64,000 bases of DNA from Thermogladius sp023256015 (GCF_051131135.1 NZ_CP151274.1:186001-250000), one strand, 5' to 3'. Shown: positions 33,644 through 42,917, counted from the first letter of the stretch. Translations and numbers: made by a program. Notes: a model not told the origin generated them from the letters alone.

Positions 33644-34072
33644 ATGGGGGCCGCTTTGAAGGTTGTGACAAAAGAGCTCAAGGTCTCGACGTCTAGCAGG
33701 TTTCAACTCGTTGACATAACCCGTGAAGTAGAGAGGGTCGTCGAAGACAGCGGGGTTAGAAACGGGCTTGCCCTCATTTTTGCCCCCCACGCTACTGCCG
33801 CTGTAGTTTTAAACGAGCACGAGGCCGGGCTGATAGAGGACATAATCCAGAAAATCGCCGAGTTCACCGAGCCGGGTCACAGCAAGTGGAGGCACAACAT
33901 TATAGACGACAACGCCCACGCGCACATAGGGTCCGCTCTCTTCGGCCAAGAGAGGGTTTTGCCTGTTGTCAACGGTAGGCTGGTGAGGGGTACCTGGCAG
34001 AACGTGTTCCTCGTGGAGATGGACGGTCCCCGCAGAGAGAGGAGCGTGCTTGTCACGGTGATGGGTGAGTGA
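33644..34072 (+). CDS. YjbQ/UPF0047 family protein
   Basis: A protein of 142 residues with the UPF0047 pattern: ITREVERVV, FAPHATAAVVLNEHEAG with the conserved histidine, WRHNIIDDNAHAHIGSALFG and WQNVFLVEMDGPRRERSVLVT. Members form trimers; thiamin phosphate synthase activity has been reported for some, but the main role is unclear. It overlaps the nicotinate phosphoribosyltransferase gene by 8 nt, so they form an operon. Confidence 0.9.
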   Translation: MGAALKVVTKELKVSTSSRFQLVDITREVERVVEDSGVRNGLALIFAPHATAAVVLNEHEAGLIEDIIQKIAEFTEPGHSKWRHNIIDDNAHAHIGSALFGQERVLPVVNGRLVRGTWQNVFLVEMDGPRRERSVLVTVMGE

Positions 34073-35249
34073 GTTGAGACTCTACACGGCCACCCCTGAA
34101 GAGATACGGGCCGGGGAGGTAACCGACATATACTTTGTCAGGAGCAAGCAGATCCTCGAGGCTAAAAAACTCGAGAAGAAGGTTAGAATAGAGTTCCACG
34201 TAATGAAGCTGCCCAGGGGCTACGATTGGGCCGTCTTCACTGGACTAGAGGAGGCTCTGTGGCTACTGAAAGACATGCCGGTCACAGTCTACAGCTTACC
34301 TGAGGGCACCCTGTTCAAGGCCGGCGAGCCCTTGATGCTCATCGAGGGCTACCTACACGACATCATCCTCTACGAGACCGCGCTACTCGGTATCCTCAGG
34401 CACTACTCCAGCATCTCGACGAAGGCTGCTAGGCTGAAGAGGCTGGCCATGGACAAAACGCTCCTCTTCTTCGGCCTGAGAGCGACGCACCCAGCCGTAG
34501 CGCCGATGATCGACAGGGCCGCGTACATAGGGGGGTTCGACGCTGTTTCGGGGGCTATGAGCAGGAAGTATCTCGGGGTCGAGCCCCAAGGGACAATGCC
34601 CCACGCTCTAATCATAGCGTTCGGCGAACAGAGGGCTGCCTGGAAGGCCTTCGACGAGGTGGTCGACAAGAGTGTGCCTCGTATAATGCTGGTGGACACC
34701 TTCTACGACGAGAGGATCGAGGCCGTAGAGGCCGCGAAGCTCCTAGGAGAGAGGCTCAGCGGCGTCAGGCTCGACACTCCTGGCTCGAGGAGAGGCAATA
34801 TGAGGGCTATCGTCGAAGAGGTGAGGTGGACTCTCGACATCCTCGGGTTCAAGCACGTGAAGATCGTTGTGAGCGGCGGGATCGACGAGAAGGAGATCGT
34901 TGCCCTACGCGATGTAGTGGACGCCTTCGGGATCGGGACCAGTGTGGCTTCACCGCCGAGTGTCGACATCAGTGCCGACATCGTGGAGGTCTACGAGGAG
35001 GGTAGATGGAAGCCTGTTTCAAAGAGAGGTAAGCTACCGGGGGCTAAGCAGCTCTACAGGAAGAGGCCTGGCCTAAACGACAAGGTACTACTCCTAGAGT
35101 CCGGGGAGGCGCCTGAGGGGTACAAACCGATGCTCGCCAAGTACGTGGAGAACGGGAGGCTCTTGGTCGACAAGCTGCCGTCCCCGCAGGAGATTAGGGC
35201 TTACGTGCTGGAGCAGCTCAGGGAAGTCCCGGAGCCCGTGGTGAACTGA
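34065..35249 (+). CDS. pncB: Nicotinate phosphoribosyltransferase
   Basis: A type II phosphoribosyltransferase of about 394 residues. It makes nicotinate mononucleotide from nicotinate and PRPP for NAD salvage. LRATHPAVAPM, the central GVRLDTPGSRRGNM, VSGGIDEKEI and GIGTSVASPP are typical. The GTG at 34065 is the long start; TTG at 34074 is placed behind GGTGAG. An isochorismatase-family hydrolase that could supply nicotinate is encoded at 12.9 kb. Confidence 0.92.
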   Translation: MSELRLYTATPEEIRAGEVTDIYFVRSKQILEAKKLEKKVRIEFHVMKLPRGYDWAVFTGLEEALWLLKDMPVTVYSLPEGTLFKAGEPLMLIEGYLHDIILYETALLGILRHYSSISTKAARLKRLAMDKTLLFFGLRATHPAVAPMIDRAAYIGGFDAVSGAMSRKYLGVEPQGTMPHALIIAFGEQRAAWKAFDEVVDKSVPRIMLVDTFYDERIEAVEAAKLLGERLSGVRLDTPGSRRGNMRAIVEEVRWTLDILGFKHVKIVVSGGIDEKEIVALRDVVDAFGIGTSVASPPSVDISADIVEVYEEGRWKPVSKRGKLPGAKQLYRKRPGLNDKVLLLESGEAPEGYKPMLAKYVENGRLLVDKLPSPQEIRAYVLEQLREVPEPVVN

Positions 35250-35266
35250 GCGGCTTTAGAGGGGCG

Positions 35267-35980
35267 CTACGCTAAAGGCTGTCCCCGGGCCCGATCACGT
35301 TTTCTGACCGCGTACTCGACCACCTCGTAGACGTTCTTGAACTCCTTGAAGACCCTTCCCGGGTTCCTCCAGGGGAAGTCGAAGAGTGACGAGAACGAGA
35401 CCTTGTACAGCTCCACGTTTGGGGGGAGGTGGTTCCTCATAACGTAGAGGTTCTGCGCCTTGTCGTCCACGTATAGGACCCTCTCGGGTCTGTACCTGTC
35501 GATCAAGCTAGCAATGGCGTCGTGCCTGGTCGGGTAGTCCTCTCCGACAACTACCACCTCGTCGAAGAGGTCTATCAGCCCGTCGTAAGCCAGTCTCTCC
35601 CTCTTCAAGCCGTAGATGTCGTCCCTGTAGCCGACGTGGGCGATCACGACACCCTCTCTCCTCGCCTTCTTCAGCGACTCGACAACACCGGGCAGGACAA
35701 CCGTCCTCTCGATCCTCCTCTCCCAGTACCTTGTGATCAGGTCGTCGAACAGCTCCTGTGTTAAGCGTGGTATGAACTTGAACCACCAGTCCTCCCTCAT
35801 CAATCCGACCCCCTCGCTCAAGAACTCCGTGTACAACAAGAACTCCGCCTCCTCCCTCGTAATCCCGATCATTTCCTTCAGGTCCCTCATGTAGAAGTCG
35901 AATACACCCCTGTAACTGTCTACTAGGACCCCGTCATAGTCTAAAGCCAGCAGTACACTTGATGGATCCATAGGTGCCAC
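35267..35980 (-). CDS. HAD-superfamily hydrolase
   Basis: A haloacid dehalogenase fold protein of 237 residues. Motif I is DYDGVLVD with nucleophile and acid Asp, motif II lies near AHVGYRDD, Lys is in GLKRERL and motif III is YVDDKAQNL. A helical cap sits between residues 25 and 100. Phosphatase action on a small metabolite is likely; the substrate is unknown. Its start overlaps the divergent nucleotidyltransferase gene by up to 7 nt, leaving no spacer for separate promoters. Confidence 0.8.
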   Translation of the reverse strand: MAPMDPSSVLLALDYDGVLVDSYRGVFDFYMRDLKEMIGITREEAEFLLYTEFLSEGVGLMREDWWFKFIPRLTQELFDDLITRYWERRIERTVVLPGVVESLKKARREGVVIAHVGYRDDIYGLKRERLAYDGLIDLFDEVVVVGEDYPTRHDAIASLIDRYRPERVLYVDDKAQNLYVMRNHLPPNVELYKVSFSSLFDFPWRNPGRVFKEFKNVYEVVEYAVRKRDRARGQPLA

Positions 35981-35982
35981 GC

Positions 35983-36972
35983 TTGCTATACGACACGGTA
36001 TTAGACCATTACTATTTAAGGCTTAGGAACAACTGCTACGCTGTCGTGGTAGGCAACAACCACGAGAGGTATGCTGTACTGTCTTACGTGAAGTACTGCC
36101 CTGGCAGTGCGGAGACCCCTTGGCGAGATAGCTTCTCGCGCTTAGAGCGGGTTGTGGCCAAGTACGACCCAGTCGAGGTCCGAAGGCGTGTCCTCAAGCA
36201 GGTATTCGTACCGTTCTACGACTCTGCCGTCCCCTGCGTCGGAGAACTCGAAATAGAGAGAGTGTACAACCCTGTGCTGAGGGCGCGCGAACTGTTGACC
36301 AGGGTCAGAGACAGGCTTGAGGTAGTTGCCGCCTCAATGACCCACGCACTACTCCAGGTGGCAGGCCTCGACAGCCTCGGCGTTACTGGCTCGGTGCTAC
36401 CCTCTATACACAACCCCGAAACGAGCGACGTGGACATGGTCGTCTACGGCTGGCGCGACTCGGCCTCGGTGATCGAGTTCGTGTCGGAGAACAAGAGTCT
36501 CTTCCAACCGTTCAGTGAAACTAGACTACGCTCGTGGGCTGAGACCAACGCAGAGGCGACAAGCCTTACCAAAAGCGAGGTTCTGAAGTACTACCGGAAT
36601 TACAGGAGGGGTGTTTTCCACGGCACAGAGTACTCGATCATCTACAACTCCGGAGTACCTGGTAGTCTCCTAAACCTCCCGTCTTTCAAGACTATGGGTA
36701 TCGCTGCTGTTCAGGTCGACGTCGAAGGGGGTTTAGACGCGCTCAACTACCCTACTACTGGTAGGGTGACCAGGTGGAGGCAGGTGGAGGGGGCCACACC
36801 GCCGATGGACATACGCGAGGTGATGTCTTTCGAAGCCACGTATATTCCCCTATTCTACGAAGGGGGGAGGGCCGTTGCGAGAGGGCTGCTACAGTGCAGC
36901 GATACTGCTGGCTACTGCAGGGTCTTAGTTGGCGGTCAAGAGTATAGAGGGAGCGTTATATGGGTTGGTTGA
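35983..36972 (+). CDS. Nucleotidyltransferase-fold protein
   Basis: About 329 residues. The centre carries the polymerase-beta-type signature: a GVTGSVLPS glycine-serine loop followed by SDVDMVVYG with two catalytic aspartates. Known relatives add nucleotides to proteins, RNA or small molecules; this archaeal group is uncharacterised. The N-terminal 100 residues and C-terminal 100 residues are not recognised. TTG at 35983 has AGGTG 6 nt upstream; GTG at 35974 is possible. The degenerate phosphoesterase gene follows after 1 nt. Confidence 0.7.
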   Translation: MLYDTVLDHYYLRLRNNCYAVVVGNNHERYAVLSYVKYCPGSAETPWRDSFSRLERVVAKYDPVEVRRRVLKQVFVPFYDSAVPCVGELEIERVYNPVLRARELLTRVRDRLEVVAASMTHALLQVAGLDSLGVTGSVLPSIHNPETSDVDMVVYGWRDSASVIEFVSENKSLFQPFSETRLRSWAETNAEATSLTKSEVLKYYRNYRRGVFHGTEYSIIYNSGVPGSLLNLPSFKTMGIAAVQVDVEGGLDALNYPTTGRVTRWRQVEGATPPMDIREVMSFEATYIPLFYEGGRAVARGLLQCSDTAGYCRVLVGGQEYRGSVIWVG

Positions 36973-36973
36973 A

Positions 36974-37558
36974 ATGCGGGTCTTGGTAGTGCACGGGCTC
37001 AGGGGTCTCCACGCACTAGCACGCTTCGTGTGCTTAGCGTCCCTGAGGGAGGGCGTCAACGTCGTACACCTGGCGGGGGACGTAAAGAGCCCTAATACGG
37101 TGAGGTACCTCGCGGAGTCCTGTGGTCTAAGGGTTATGGGCTTCGCTGGCAGAATAGACGACGAGAGCGTTGTCAAGGCTTTCAAAGACTACGGGGAGTA
37201 TGTTGAGTCGGTTGTGGTGGAACTGGGGGGTAAAAAGGTCCTTAACATCGGCTACAACCCGCTGCCCGAGAGACTTCGTAGTGTTGGGGAAGTAGACATA
37301 CTCATAACCTACTTTGCCCCTCCCGAGTCTGTACAGCCGGGGCTCGCCCTGACTAGCCCGCTCGTGGACAGGGTGATCGCGAGGACTAAACCTAGCGGTG
37401 TGTTGATCACGAGCTGCAAAGAGACCAGACGCCTCGGCAGTTTCACATGTCTGGGCGAAGCACTGCGCGGGTTCTACGCGACCATCGACCTCGGCCCGCC
37501 AGAGCCCATAATTGTAACTAGCACGTTCTTAGATAGCCATTTACGACCGCAAATATGA
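36974..37558 (+). CDS. Degenerate calcineurin-like phosphoesterase
   Basis: About 194 residues. The strand and loop order resembles archaeal metallophosphoesterases: VLVVHGLRGLHA at the place of the first DxH motif, VVHLAGDVKS for the second Asp, GFAGRIDDES for the GN(H/D) motif, DILITYFAPPE for the usual TH-PP motif and SCKETRRLG for the final GHxH/E. Most metal ligands are replaced, so hydrolysis is unlikely. It follows the nucleotidyltransferase gene after 1 nt. TTG at 36929 would make an overlapping longer start; ATG at 36974 is preferred. Confidence 0.55.
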   Translation: MRVLVVHGLRGLHALARFVCLASLREGVNVVHLAGDVKSPNTVRYLAESCGLRVMGFAGRIDDESVVKAFKDYGEYVESVVVELGGKKVLNIGYNPLPERLRSVGEVDILITYFAPPESVQPGLALTSPLVDRVIARTKPSGVLITSCKETRRLGSFTCLGEALRGFYATIDLGPPEPIIVTSTFLDSHLRPQI

Positions 37559-37561
37559 TTA

Positions 37562-37567
37562 TATAAT
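37562..37567 (+). promoter_or_regulatory. TATA box of acyl-CoA synthetase gene
   Basis: TATAAT within ATTATATAATCC lies about 50 nt before the TTG start at 37618. The predicted leader includes AGGTG at 37605-37609 as binding site. Confidence 0.5.
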
Positions 37568-37617
37568 CCTCTATCCGTGTAAGGAGTTACCGTAAGGGCC
37601 CTGTAGGTGCTTAAGTA

Positions 37618-38994
37618 TTGAGCCTGAGAAGGCTGTTCAACCCGGAGAGCATCGCTGTGATAGGTGCCAGTAGACACCCCGAGAAGATAGGTCATATCAT
37701 CCTAAAGAACCTCGTTGATTACGGGTTCAAGGGAAGGCTGTACCCGGTCAACCCCGAGGCGGGGGAGATACTGGGCTTGAAAGCCTACAAGAGCGTTCTA
37801 GAAATAGAAGACGAAGTCGACGTGGCCATCATCACGGTACCCGCTGACAAGGTCCTTCAAGTAGCTGAAGAGTGTGGGAGGAAAGGCGTGAAGTTCCTGG
37901 TCGTGATAACCTCCGGGTTCTCCGAGGCAGGAAACGAGGAGGGCGAACGCAAACTCGTCGAGATCGCGAGGAGGTACGGCATGAGGGTTCTCGGTCCCAA
38001 CATTTTCGGGTACGCTTACACGCCCAACAGAATCAACGCCACTTTCGGGCCGAAGGAGATAGCCCCCGGAGGTATATCGTTCCTGACGCAGAGTGGGGCA
38101 CTCGGTATTGCGTTGATGGGTTGGACTCTAATGGAGGAGCTGGGCATGGCGGCCCTTGTGAGCCTCGGTAACATGAGCGACCTAGACATAGTGGAGATCT
38201 CGAAGTACCTAGCAGACGACGAGAACACTAAAGTGATCACAATTTACCTCGAGGGCCTGAAGCCAGCGTCGGGGAAGGTCTTCATCGAAGAGATGAGAAA
38301 AGTCGTCATGAAGAAGCCTGTGATCTTGATCAAAGCCGGAAAGTCTGCCAGGGGATCGGTAGCCGTCGCTAGCCACACCGGGAGCCTGGCGGGTAGCGGC
38401 AAAGTGTACGAGGCGGCTTTCAAGCAGGCAGGCATACTAGAGGCCGAAACCATAGAGGAGATGTTCGACTGGGCAAGGGCGTTCTCCCTGTTAGACCTCC
38501 CTAGAGGTGACCGGACGATCATACTCACAAACGGCGGGGGTGTAGGGGTCCTAGCCACGGATGCCGCCGAGTTCCACGGTGTTCACCTGATAGACCCCAG
38601 CAGCTCTCTCAAGGAGAAACTGAGGAAGACGATGCCATGGTTTGGAAGTGCCAGGAACCCGGTCGACCTGACAGGAGGGGCCGTAGCAGACAACTATGTA
38701 CAGGCGTTAGAGATACTCGAGAACTCCGAGGAGGTCGACAACATCATAGTTCTGTACTGCCGGACTGCTGTTCTAGACCCGGTCGACCTGGCGAAGAGGT
38801 TGATAGAAGTGAGGAAGACGATGACGAAGCCGCTTATAGCTGGTTTTGTCGGGGGAGAGGACGTGGCAAAGGCCATCAAGTTGATGAACAAAAACGGTAT
38901 CCCAGCCTACCCAAGCCCCGAGCGGGCTGTGGGCAGTCTAGCCGCTATGTTGAAGTACAAGAAGTTTAAGGAGAAACTCACTAGTGCTGCCTAG
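37618..38994 (+). CDS. Acetyl/acyl-CoA synthetase (ADP-forming) alpha subunit
   Basis: A CoA-binding/ligase subunit of 458 residues. ADP-forming enzymes turn acetyl- or branched acyl-CoA into the acid with ATP formation, central to peptide and sugar fermentation in hyperthermophiles. The CoA-binding N-terminus reads SIAVIGASRHPEKIGHIIL, the succinyl-CoA-synthetase-like part has GPNIFGYA and SFLTQSGALGIALM, and the phosphorylated His is in VASHTGSLAG. This corresponds to the alpha part; the ATP-grasp beta subunit is absent from the window and must be encoded elsewhere. It starts at TTG. Confidence 0.92.
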   Translation: MSLRRLFNPESIAVIGASRHPEKIGHIILKNLVDYGFKGRLYPVNPEAGEILGLKAYKSVLEIEDEVDVAIITVPADKVLQVAEECGRKGVKFLVVITSGFSEAGNEEGERKLVEIARRYGMRVLGPNIFGYAYTPNRINATFGPKEIAPGGISFLTQSGALGIALMGWTLMEELGMAALVSLGNMSDLDIVEISKYLADDENTKVITIYLEGLKPASGKVFIEEMRKVVMKKPVILIKAGKSARGSVAVASHTGSLAGSGKVYEAAFKQAGILEAETIEEMFDWARAFSLLDLPRGDRTIILTNGGGVGVLATDAAEFHGVHLIDPSSSLKEKLRKTMPWFGSARNPVDLTGGAVADNYVQALEILENSEEVDNIIVLYCRTAVLDPVDLAKRLIEVRKTMTKPLIAGFVGGEDVAKAIKLMNKNGIPAYPSPERAVGSLAAMLKYKKFKEKLTSAA

Positions 38995-39079
38995 CCTGGT
39001 TCTAATCGTTTCCCCTCAACCTATTCCCGACCGTTTACCCCCCGTGGTCTACAGTCGCTGGCTCATTATTCGGCGCCCA

Positions 39080-39799
39080 CTATTGTATGCAGCACGACAA
39101 GTCCACCTGGAGGTCGGCGTCTCCCAGGACGATAGCGTTGCTCTTAACGTCCACGAAGAAGTTGACGCCCCGGAACTCGACCCCGGCCTCCATCGCCTTT
39201 CGGACCGAGCGGCAGATCTCTTTATCCACCTCGCAGTAGAACTTGAACCCCCTGGCGTTGGGTATGCCTGCGATGAATACTATGATTGACCGAGTCCCCT
39301 GCCTCGCGAGTTCGGCGAGGTGCTCGATCTGCTGCCTACCTCTCTTGGTCGGGGCGTCGGGGTATGCGGCAAACCCTTCCTCCAGCCTCATCACGGCGCT
39401 CTTCAGCTCGACGAACGTGGCCTTACCCCGGCAGTCCAGCATAAGGTCTAGGACTGAGCTGCCTACCCTGGGGTTCCTCTTTGATATAGAGCACTCCGCA
39501 AGCCATGGGAGCCAGCCTAGGCGCACCGCCTCCGCAAAAGCCTCTTCTTGAAGTCTCGTGTCTATGAGCGCCGCGTATTCACCGTCTTCGACAGCCACGA
39601 GCCTCAGTGGGTGCTTACCGCCTCTTGCTCTCAAGCAGTAGCCGACTCTCCCCCTCGTCAGGTATCCTAGGAGTCTACCCGTGTTGTTGGTGTAGGCAGT
39701 AGCTAAGGAACCGCCGACCTCTACTTCGACCGTGAACCTCGTAGCCCTCTTAATGATGTAGCAACGCACTACGTCGCCCAGCATCAACACTTGAAGCAA
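39080..39799 (-). CDS. sfsA: SfsA family nuclease-like protein
   Basis: A protein of 239 residues of the SfsA family (sugar fermentation stimulation protein). The N-terminal OB-like part (NNTGRLLGYLTRG region) and the nuclease-like core with RVGSSVLDLMLDCRGKATFVELKSAVM, FPDAPTKRG-type text (here YPDAPTKRGRQQIEHL) and the final PNARGFKF are visible. The core resembles a PD-(D/E)XK nuclease; the biological role is unsettled. Possible starts are the TTG at 39799 or the ATG at 39784. Confidence 0.88.
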   Translation of the reverse strand: MLQVLMLGDVVRCYIIKRATRFTVEVEVGGSLATAYTNNTGRLLGYLTRGRVGYCLRARGGKHPLRLVAVEDGEYAALIDTRLQEEAFAEAVRLGWLPWLAECSISKRNPRVGSSVLDLMLDCRGKATFVELKSAVMRLEEGFAAYPDAPTKRGRQQIEHLAELARQGTRSIIVFIAGIPNARGFKFYCEVDKEICRSVRKAMEAGVEFRGVNFFVDVKSNAIVLGDADLQVDLSCCIQ

Positions 39800-39832
39800 T
39801 TTGTCACCGGCTTAGGCTCGGTCGGCGTCTCA

Positions 39833-40222
39833 TTACTTGATGCGACTACCCGGCCTAACGGGCTTTTCGACAGTTACGAGTACAGGTGTCTCGGTGTCTG
39901 TTGCCAGGATCATACCCTGGCTCTCGAGCCCGAAGATCTTCTTCGGCTTCAGGTTCGCGACTACGATCACGTACTTGTTTACGAAGTCCTCGGGCTTGTA
40001 GAACTCGGCTAGCCCCGCCACCACCTGTCTCTCGCCCAGCTCGCCGAGGTCGACGACCAGCTTGATCAACTTCTTACTACCCTGGACTCTCTCGGCGTGT
40101 CTCACTAGCCCTACTCTCAGGTCTAATTTAGCGAAGTCCTCGTACTCCACCACGTTGCTCAAACCGAGCACCACGTGAATGTATGTGGGTGTCGAGATAA
40201 ATACACTTTTCCTCTCCTTCAA
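39833..40222 (-). CDS. tRNA-binding domain protein (MetRS C-terminal/beta type)
   Basis: A stand-alone OB-fold tRNA-binding domain of 129 residues, as found at the C-terminus of methionyl-tRNA synthetase and in Arc1p/EMAP II-like proteins. DFAKLDLRVGLVRHAERV, LGERQVVAGLAEFY, VIVVANLKPKKIFGLESQGMIL and the late strand are typical. In many archaea this is a separate MetRS beta subunit. It starts at TTG with GGAGG 4 nt upstream. It lies 7 nt after taw3 on the same strand. Confidence 0.88.
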   Translation of the reverse strand: MKERKSVFISTPTYIHVVLGLSNVVEYEDFAKLDLRVGLVRHAERVQGSKKLIKLVVDLGELGERQVVAGLAEFYKPEDFVNKYVIVVANLKPKKIFGLESQGMILATDTETPVLVTVEKPVRPGSRIK

Positions 40223-40229
40223 ACTCCTC

Positions 40230-40973
40230 CTAGCTCATTCCTGCTACGATTCTTTTGTAGGCCTCTATGTAGTTGAACTGGTTGAGCCGGCGCATCATGT
40301 CCACGAATATTTCCGCCGGTGCCTTGTCCAACAACCCACCCCGGGCCTTCACGTGCCTTTCCACTTCCTCGTCAACGACTCGCGGTAGGTGTCTTCTAGC
40401 GACCTCGTACAGCCTGTTCAGCATGAGCTTCCCGTAGAGCAGTATCTCGTTCGCCTTCTCCACGAGCTTCCTCACGTCGTCACCCTCGAGAGCGTTGCCG
40501 GCCTCCGCCAGGAAAGTACTAAAGCGGACCCCGGTGGTCAGCTCGACTATAACCCCCTTGTACCTGTTCACGCTCAGTACCCCGCTGTGCTTGTACCCGG
40601 CAAGCCTCGCCACCCTGAGGACGTAAGCTGCTGTGCGAGGGTCTCTCGTGGACAAGTGTATGATGGGACCGGTCGCGTTAAGCCACAGCCTCCTGACGAC
40701 CGGCTTCTTGAGTAGGGCGTCCAATTCCGAGTAGTCTAGCGGCACGTGTTTCTTGAGCACGATATTGCTTTCCTCTCTGCTCCACGGGTACTTGGAGTCG
40801 CTCACAACGATCCTCCCACTGCAACTACTCAGGGTGTAGATGTCCCTGTCGAGGTTGAACAACACGAGGACAGGCAGGAGGTCCTTGTCGAGGTACCCTA
40901 TCTCTAAGTCCTCCCACAGCCTAGACCACAGCTGCCTCTTAAATTTGTACCACGACTTACTGTCGACGACCAA
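40230..40973 (-). CDS. taw3: tRNA(Phe) wyosine N4-methyltransferase Taw3
   Basis: A TYW3/Taw3 family SAM methyltransferase of 247 residues. It methylates N4 of the 7-(aminocarboxypropyl)-demethylwyosine at position 37 of tRNA-Phe. The family signature TLSSCSGRI lies near residue 47-55; KKHVPLDY, the WLNATGPIIHLSTRDP block and SGVLSVNRYKGVIVELTT follow. Other wyosine genes are not in the window. Starts at TTG; probably cotranscribed with the tRNA-binding protein gene downstream. Confidence 0.9.
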   Translation of the reverse strand: MVVDSKSWYKFKRQLWSRLWEDLEIGYLDKDLLPVLVLFNLDRDIYTLSSCSGRIVVSDSKYPWSREESNIVLKKHVPLDYSELDALLKKPVVRRLWLNATGPIIHLSTRDPRTAAYVLRVARLAGYKHSGVLSVNRYKGVIVELTTGVRFSTFLAEAGNALEGDDVRKLVEKANEILLYGKLMLNRLYEVARRHLPRVVDEEVERHVKARGGLLDKAPAEIFVDMMRRLNQFNYIEAYKRIVAGMS

Positions 40974-41032
40974 ATACGCTCACTTATTTAACAGACATAA
41001 CTACTAGAGGATATTAACCACCGACGGGGGCC

Positions 41033-41851
41033 GTGCGCTTGATCGGCATTGTTTACAGCGTCAACGACCCTGCGGGGGCGGGGGCTGCTGCTAGACTTGT
41101 CCGACTCGGCTTCAGGAGGGCGGAATGCCGTGCTGTAGAGTGCTGGTCTAGACCTGGAGTGACCGTTGCCGGTTTCGATAAGGACGTAATAGAGTTCGAC
41201 TTCCTGGACGACGCCATGCCAGAGGCCGAGTACTTCATCGTACTGTCTAGGCACTCCTCACAAGCCGGTGTCAAGAGCTACACGGTTCACCACACAGGGA
41301 ACTTCGGCGGAGAAGCCCTCTACGGGGGTAGACCTGGAGAGCTGGGCATCGCTAATCCAGCGGTGGCGTTCGGTCTCCTCAGGGAGCTGGTGAAGAGGGC
41401 GGGGGCGATGGGTAGACTAGACGAGTACAGGGTGAGCTACGAGGCCACGCACCACGGACCGACCAGCCTGAAGAAGCCGCTGACGTTCGTGGAGATCGGG
41501 AGCTCGCAAACCGAGTGGGCCGACGAAGTGAACCACGAGATATTAGCCGAGAGTGTAGCCGGCCTGCTCGAGAGCGGGCCCGCTGAGTGTAGGCCTGCGA
41601 TCGGGATCGGGGGCGGGCACTACCCGTGGAAACACACAGAGTACTCGCTTAGAGAGAAGGTCTGCTTCGGGCACCTTCTGCCGAAGTACGCGATTGAGTA
41701 CCTGTCAGCCGAGGTCCTGGAACAAATGATCGGGAGGACCTATGGGTCAGTCGAGCTCATCGTAGTGGAGAAGAAGAGCACTAGACTAGAGCACAGAGTG
41801 ATGATAGAGTCGTTTGCGGACAGTAAGGGGCTGGAGGTCGTGTACATATAA
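41033..41851 (+). CDS. dtdA: D-aminoacyl-tRNA deacylase, archaeal type
   Basis: A protein of 272 residues of the DtdA (DTD2) family. It removes D-amino acids from mischarged tRNA. YFIVLSRHSSQAGVKSYTVHHTGNFG, the metal-site block YEATHHGPT, EIGSSQTEW and IGIGGGHYPWKHTE are all in place. It starts at GTG. It is divergent from taw3 across a 59-nt spacer, so translation-quality genes are grouped here. Confidence 0.93.
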   Translation: MRLIGIVYSVNDPAGAGAAARLVRLGFRRAECRAVECWSRPGVTVAGFDKDVIEFDFLDDAMPEAEYFIVLSRHSSQAGVKSYTVHHTGNFGGEALYGGRPGELGIANPAVAFGLLRELVKRAGAMGRLDEYRVSYEATHHGPTSLKKPLTFVEIGSSQTEWADEVNHEILAESVAGLLESGPAECRPAIGIGGGHYPWKHTEYSLREKVCFGHLLPKYAIEYLSAEVLEQMIGRTYGSVELIVVEKKSTRLEHRVMIESFADSKGLEVVYI

Positions 41852-41885
41852 TAGGAGGACCTGTACACGCGTGCTAGCTAGTCGT

Positions 41886-42917
41886 CTAGACGCTCGGTAT
41901 GCTCACTTGTACATCTTCGAAGTCCGTCCTCGCTAGTTTCTTCCAGACGAGCCTTAGAGTCATCACCTCGGGTCTTTGACCGGCCTGGAACCCCACGACC
42001 TCTTCCACTCTCCCACCTGGTGGTGGAGGAGTCACTCTCTTGACGCCTCTCACGAAGCCCTTCTCGAGGACTATCAGAATCGCCTCGTCAGGCAGTGTTT
42101 CTCCCACGTTGGCGATCTCGACTTTTAAGCCCAGATGCTTGTCGGCGACGACCGGGGCCACCCTAGTTACTTTGAGTGAGGCTCTCTTAATTTGGACGCT
42201 GCTCGATAACACATTGAGCACGAAAAGGGGGCTAAGACCCTCGTTAGAGAGCTCAAGCACCTTACAGAACTCGCTGTCTAGCTGAGTGTTCAACAGCCCC
42301 TTAGCTGTTAGCCTCCTCGTGCTGGAGCCGTTGCTAAGGGTCACATAGGTCGGGGCTGGGGAGTAGGCTACTATGTCGACTTTCGAACCGCCGTGTTCGC
42401 ACAGCTCGCTCATCCTGAACCTCTCCCCCTTGTCCAACAGTAGCAAGCCCGAGTACTGCCTCAGCGTCGTGTAGGCTTCCGACTGGCTGTACGCGACGAT
42501 AAAGCCTATAGACTTCAAGACGGCATCGCCGCCTCCCTCATGTCTGATGGTCATGTGGACGCGGGCCTTACTAACGGACTCGGGGGTGTTGAGCACGCTT
42601 TTTACGTCGTATATGAGCTTGTGCACGAACTTGCCTTCATGCCTTATCGAGACTGCCGGCTTGAACTCCTTCGAGACGTTAACACCGTTAACCTTCACTT
42701 TCCAGTCGATCCGCGGCGAGCTTGTTTCGACTAGTAGTTCGAGTATCGCGTACAGGGACTCGACCCCTACCGGTTTGGGGATGTCTATGGTGTGGCTTAG
42801 CTTGGAGCCCTCCGCGGTCGTCAACACCTTATTGACCTCTGTGAACACGTAGTGGAGGTCTGCGTTGAGGCTTCCCCTGTAGACCTCGCTAATAACCCCT
42901 ATTGGCAACCAACACAC
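41886..42917 (-). CDS. Uncharacterised beta-rich protein
   Basis: About 343 residues, dominated by beta-strand patterns with no signal peptide or membrane helix. Two or three immunoglobulin-like repeats seem possible, the last near residues 255-325 (LKVEIANVGETLPDEAILIVLE), which recalls CARDB-like modules. GTG at 42917 is the long start; TTG at 42908 has GGTGTG 6 nt upstream. A TATA-like TTTATTATTA lies about 20 nt upstream. Family not recognised. Confidence 0.55.
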   Translation of the reverse strand: MCWLPIGVISEVYRGSLNADLHYVFTEVNKVLTTAEGSKLSHTIDIPKPVGVESLYAILELLVETSSPRIDWKVKVNGVNVSKEFKPAVSIRHEGKFVHKLIYDVKSVLNTPESVSKARVHMTIRHEGGGDAVLKSIGFIVAYSQSEAYTTLRQYSGLLLLDKGERFRMSELCEHGGSKVDIVAYSPAPTYVTLSNGSSTRRLTAKGLLNTQLDSEFCKVLELSNEGLSPLFVLNVLSSSVQIKRASLKVTRVAPVVADKHLGLKVEIANVGETLPDEAILIVLEKGFVRGVKRVTPPPPGGRVEEVVGFQAGQRPEVMTLRLVWKKLARTDFEDVQVSIPSV

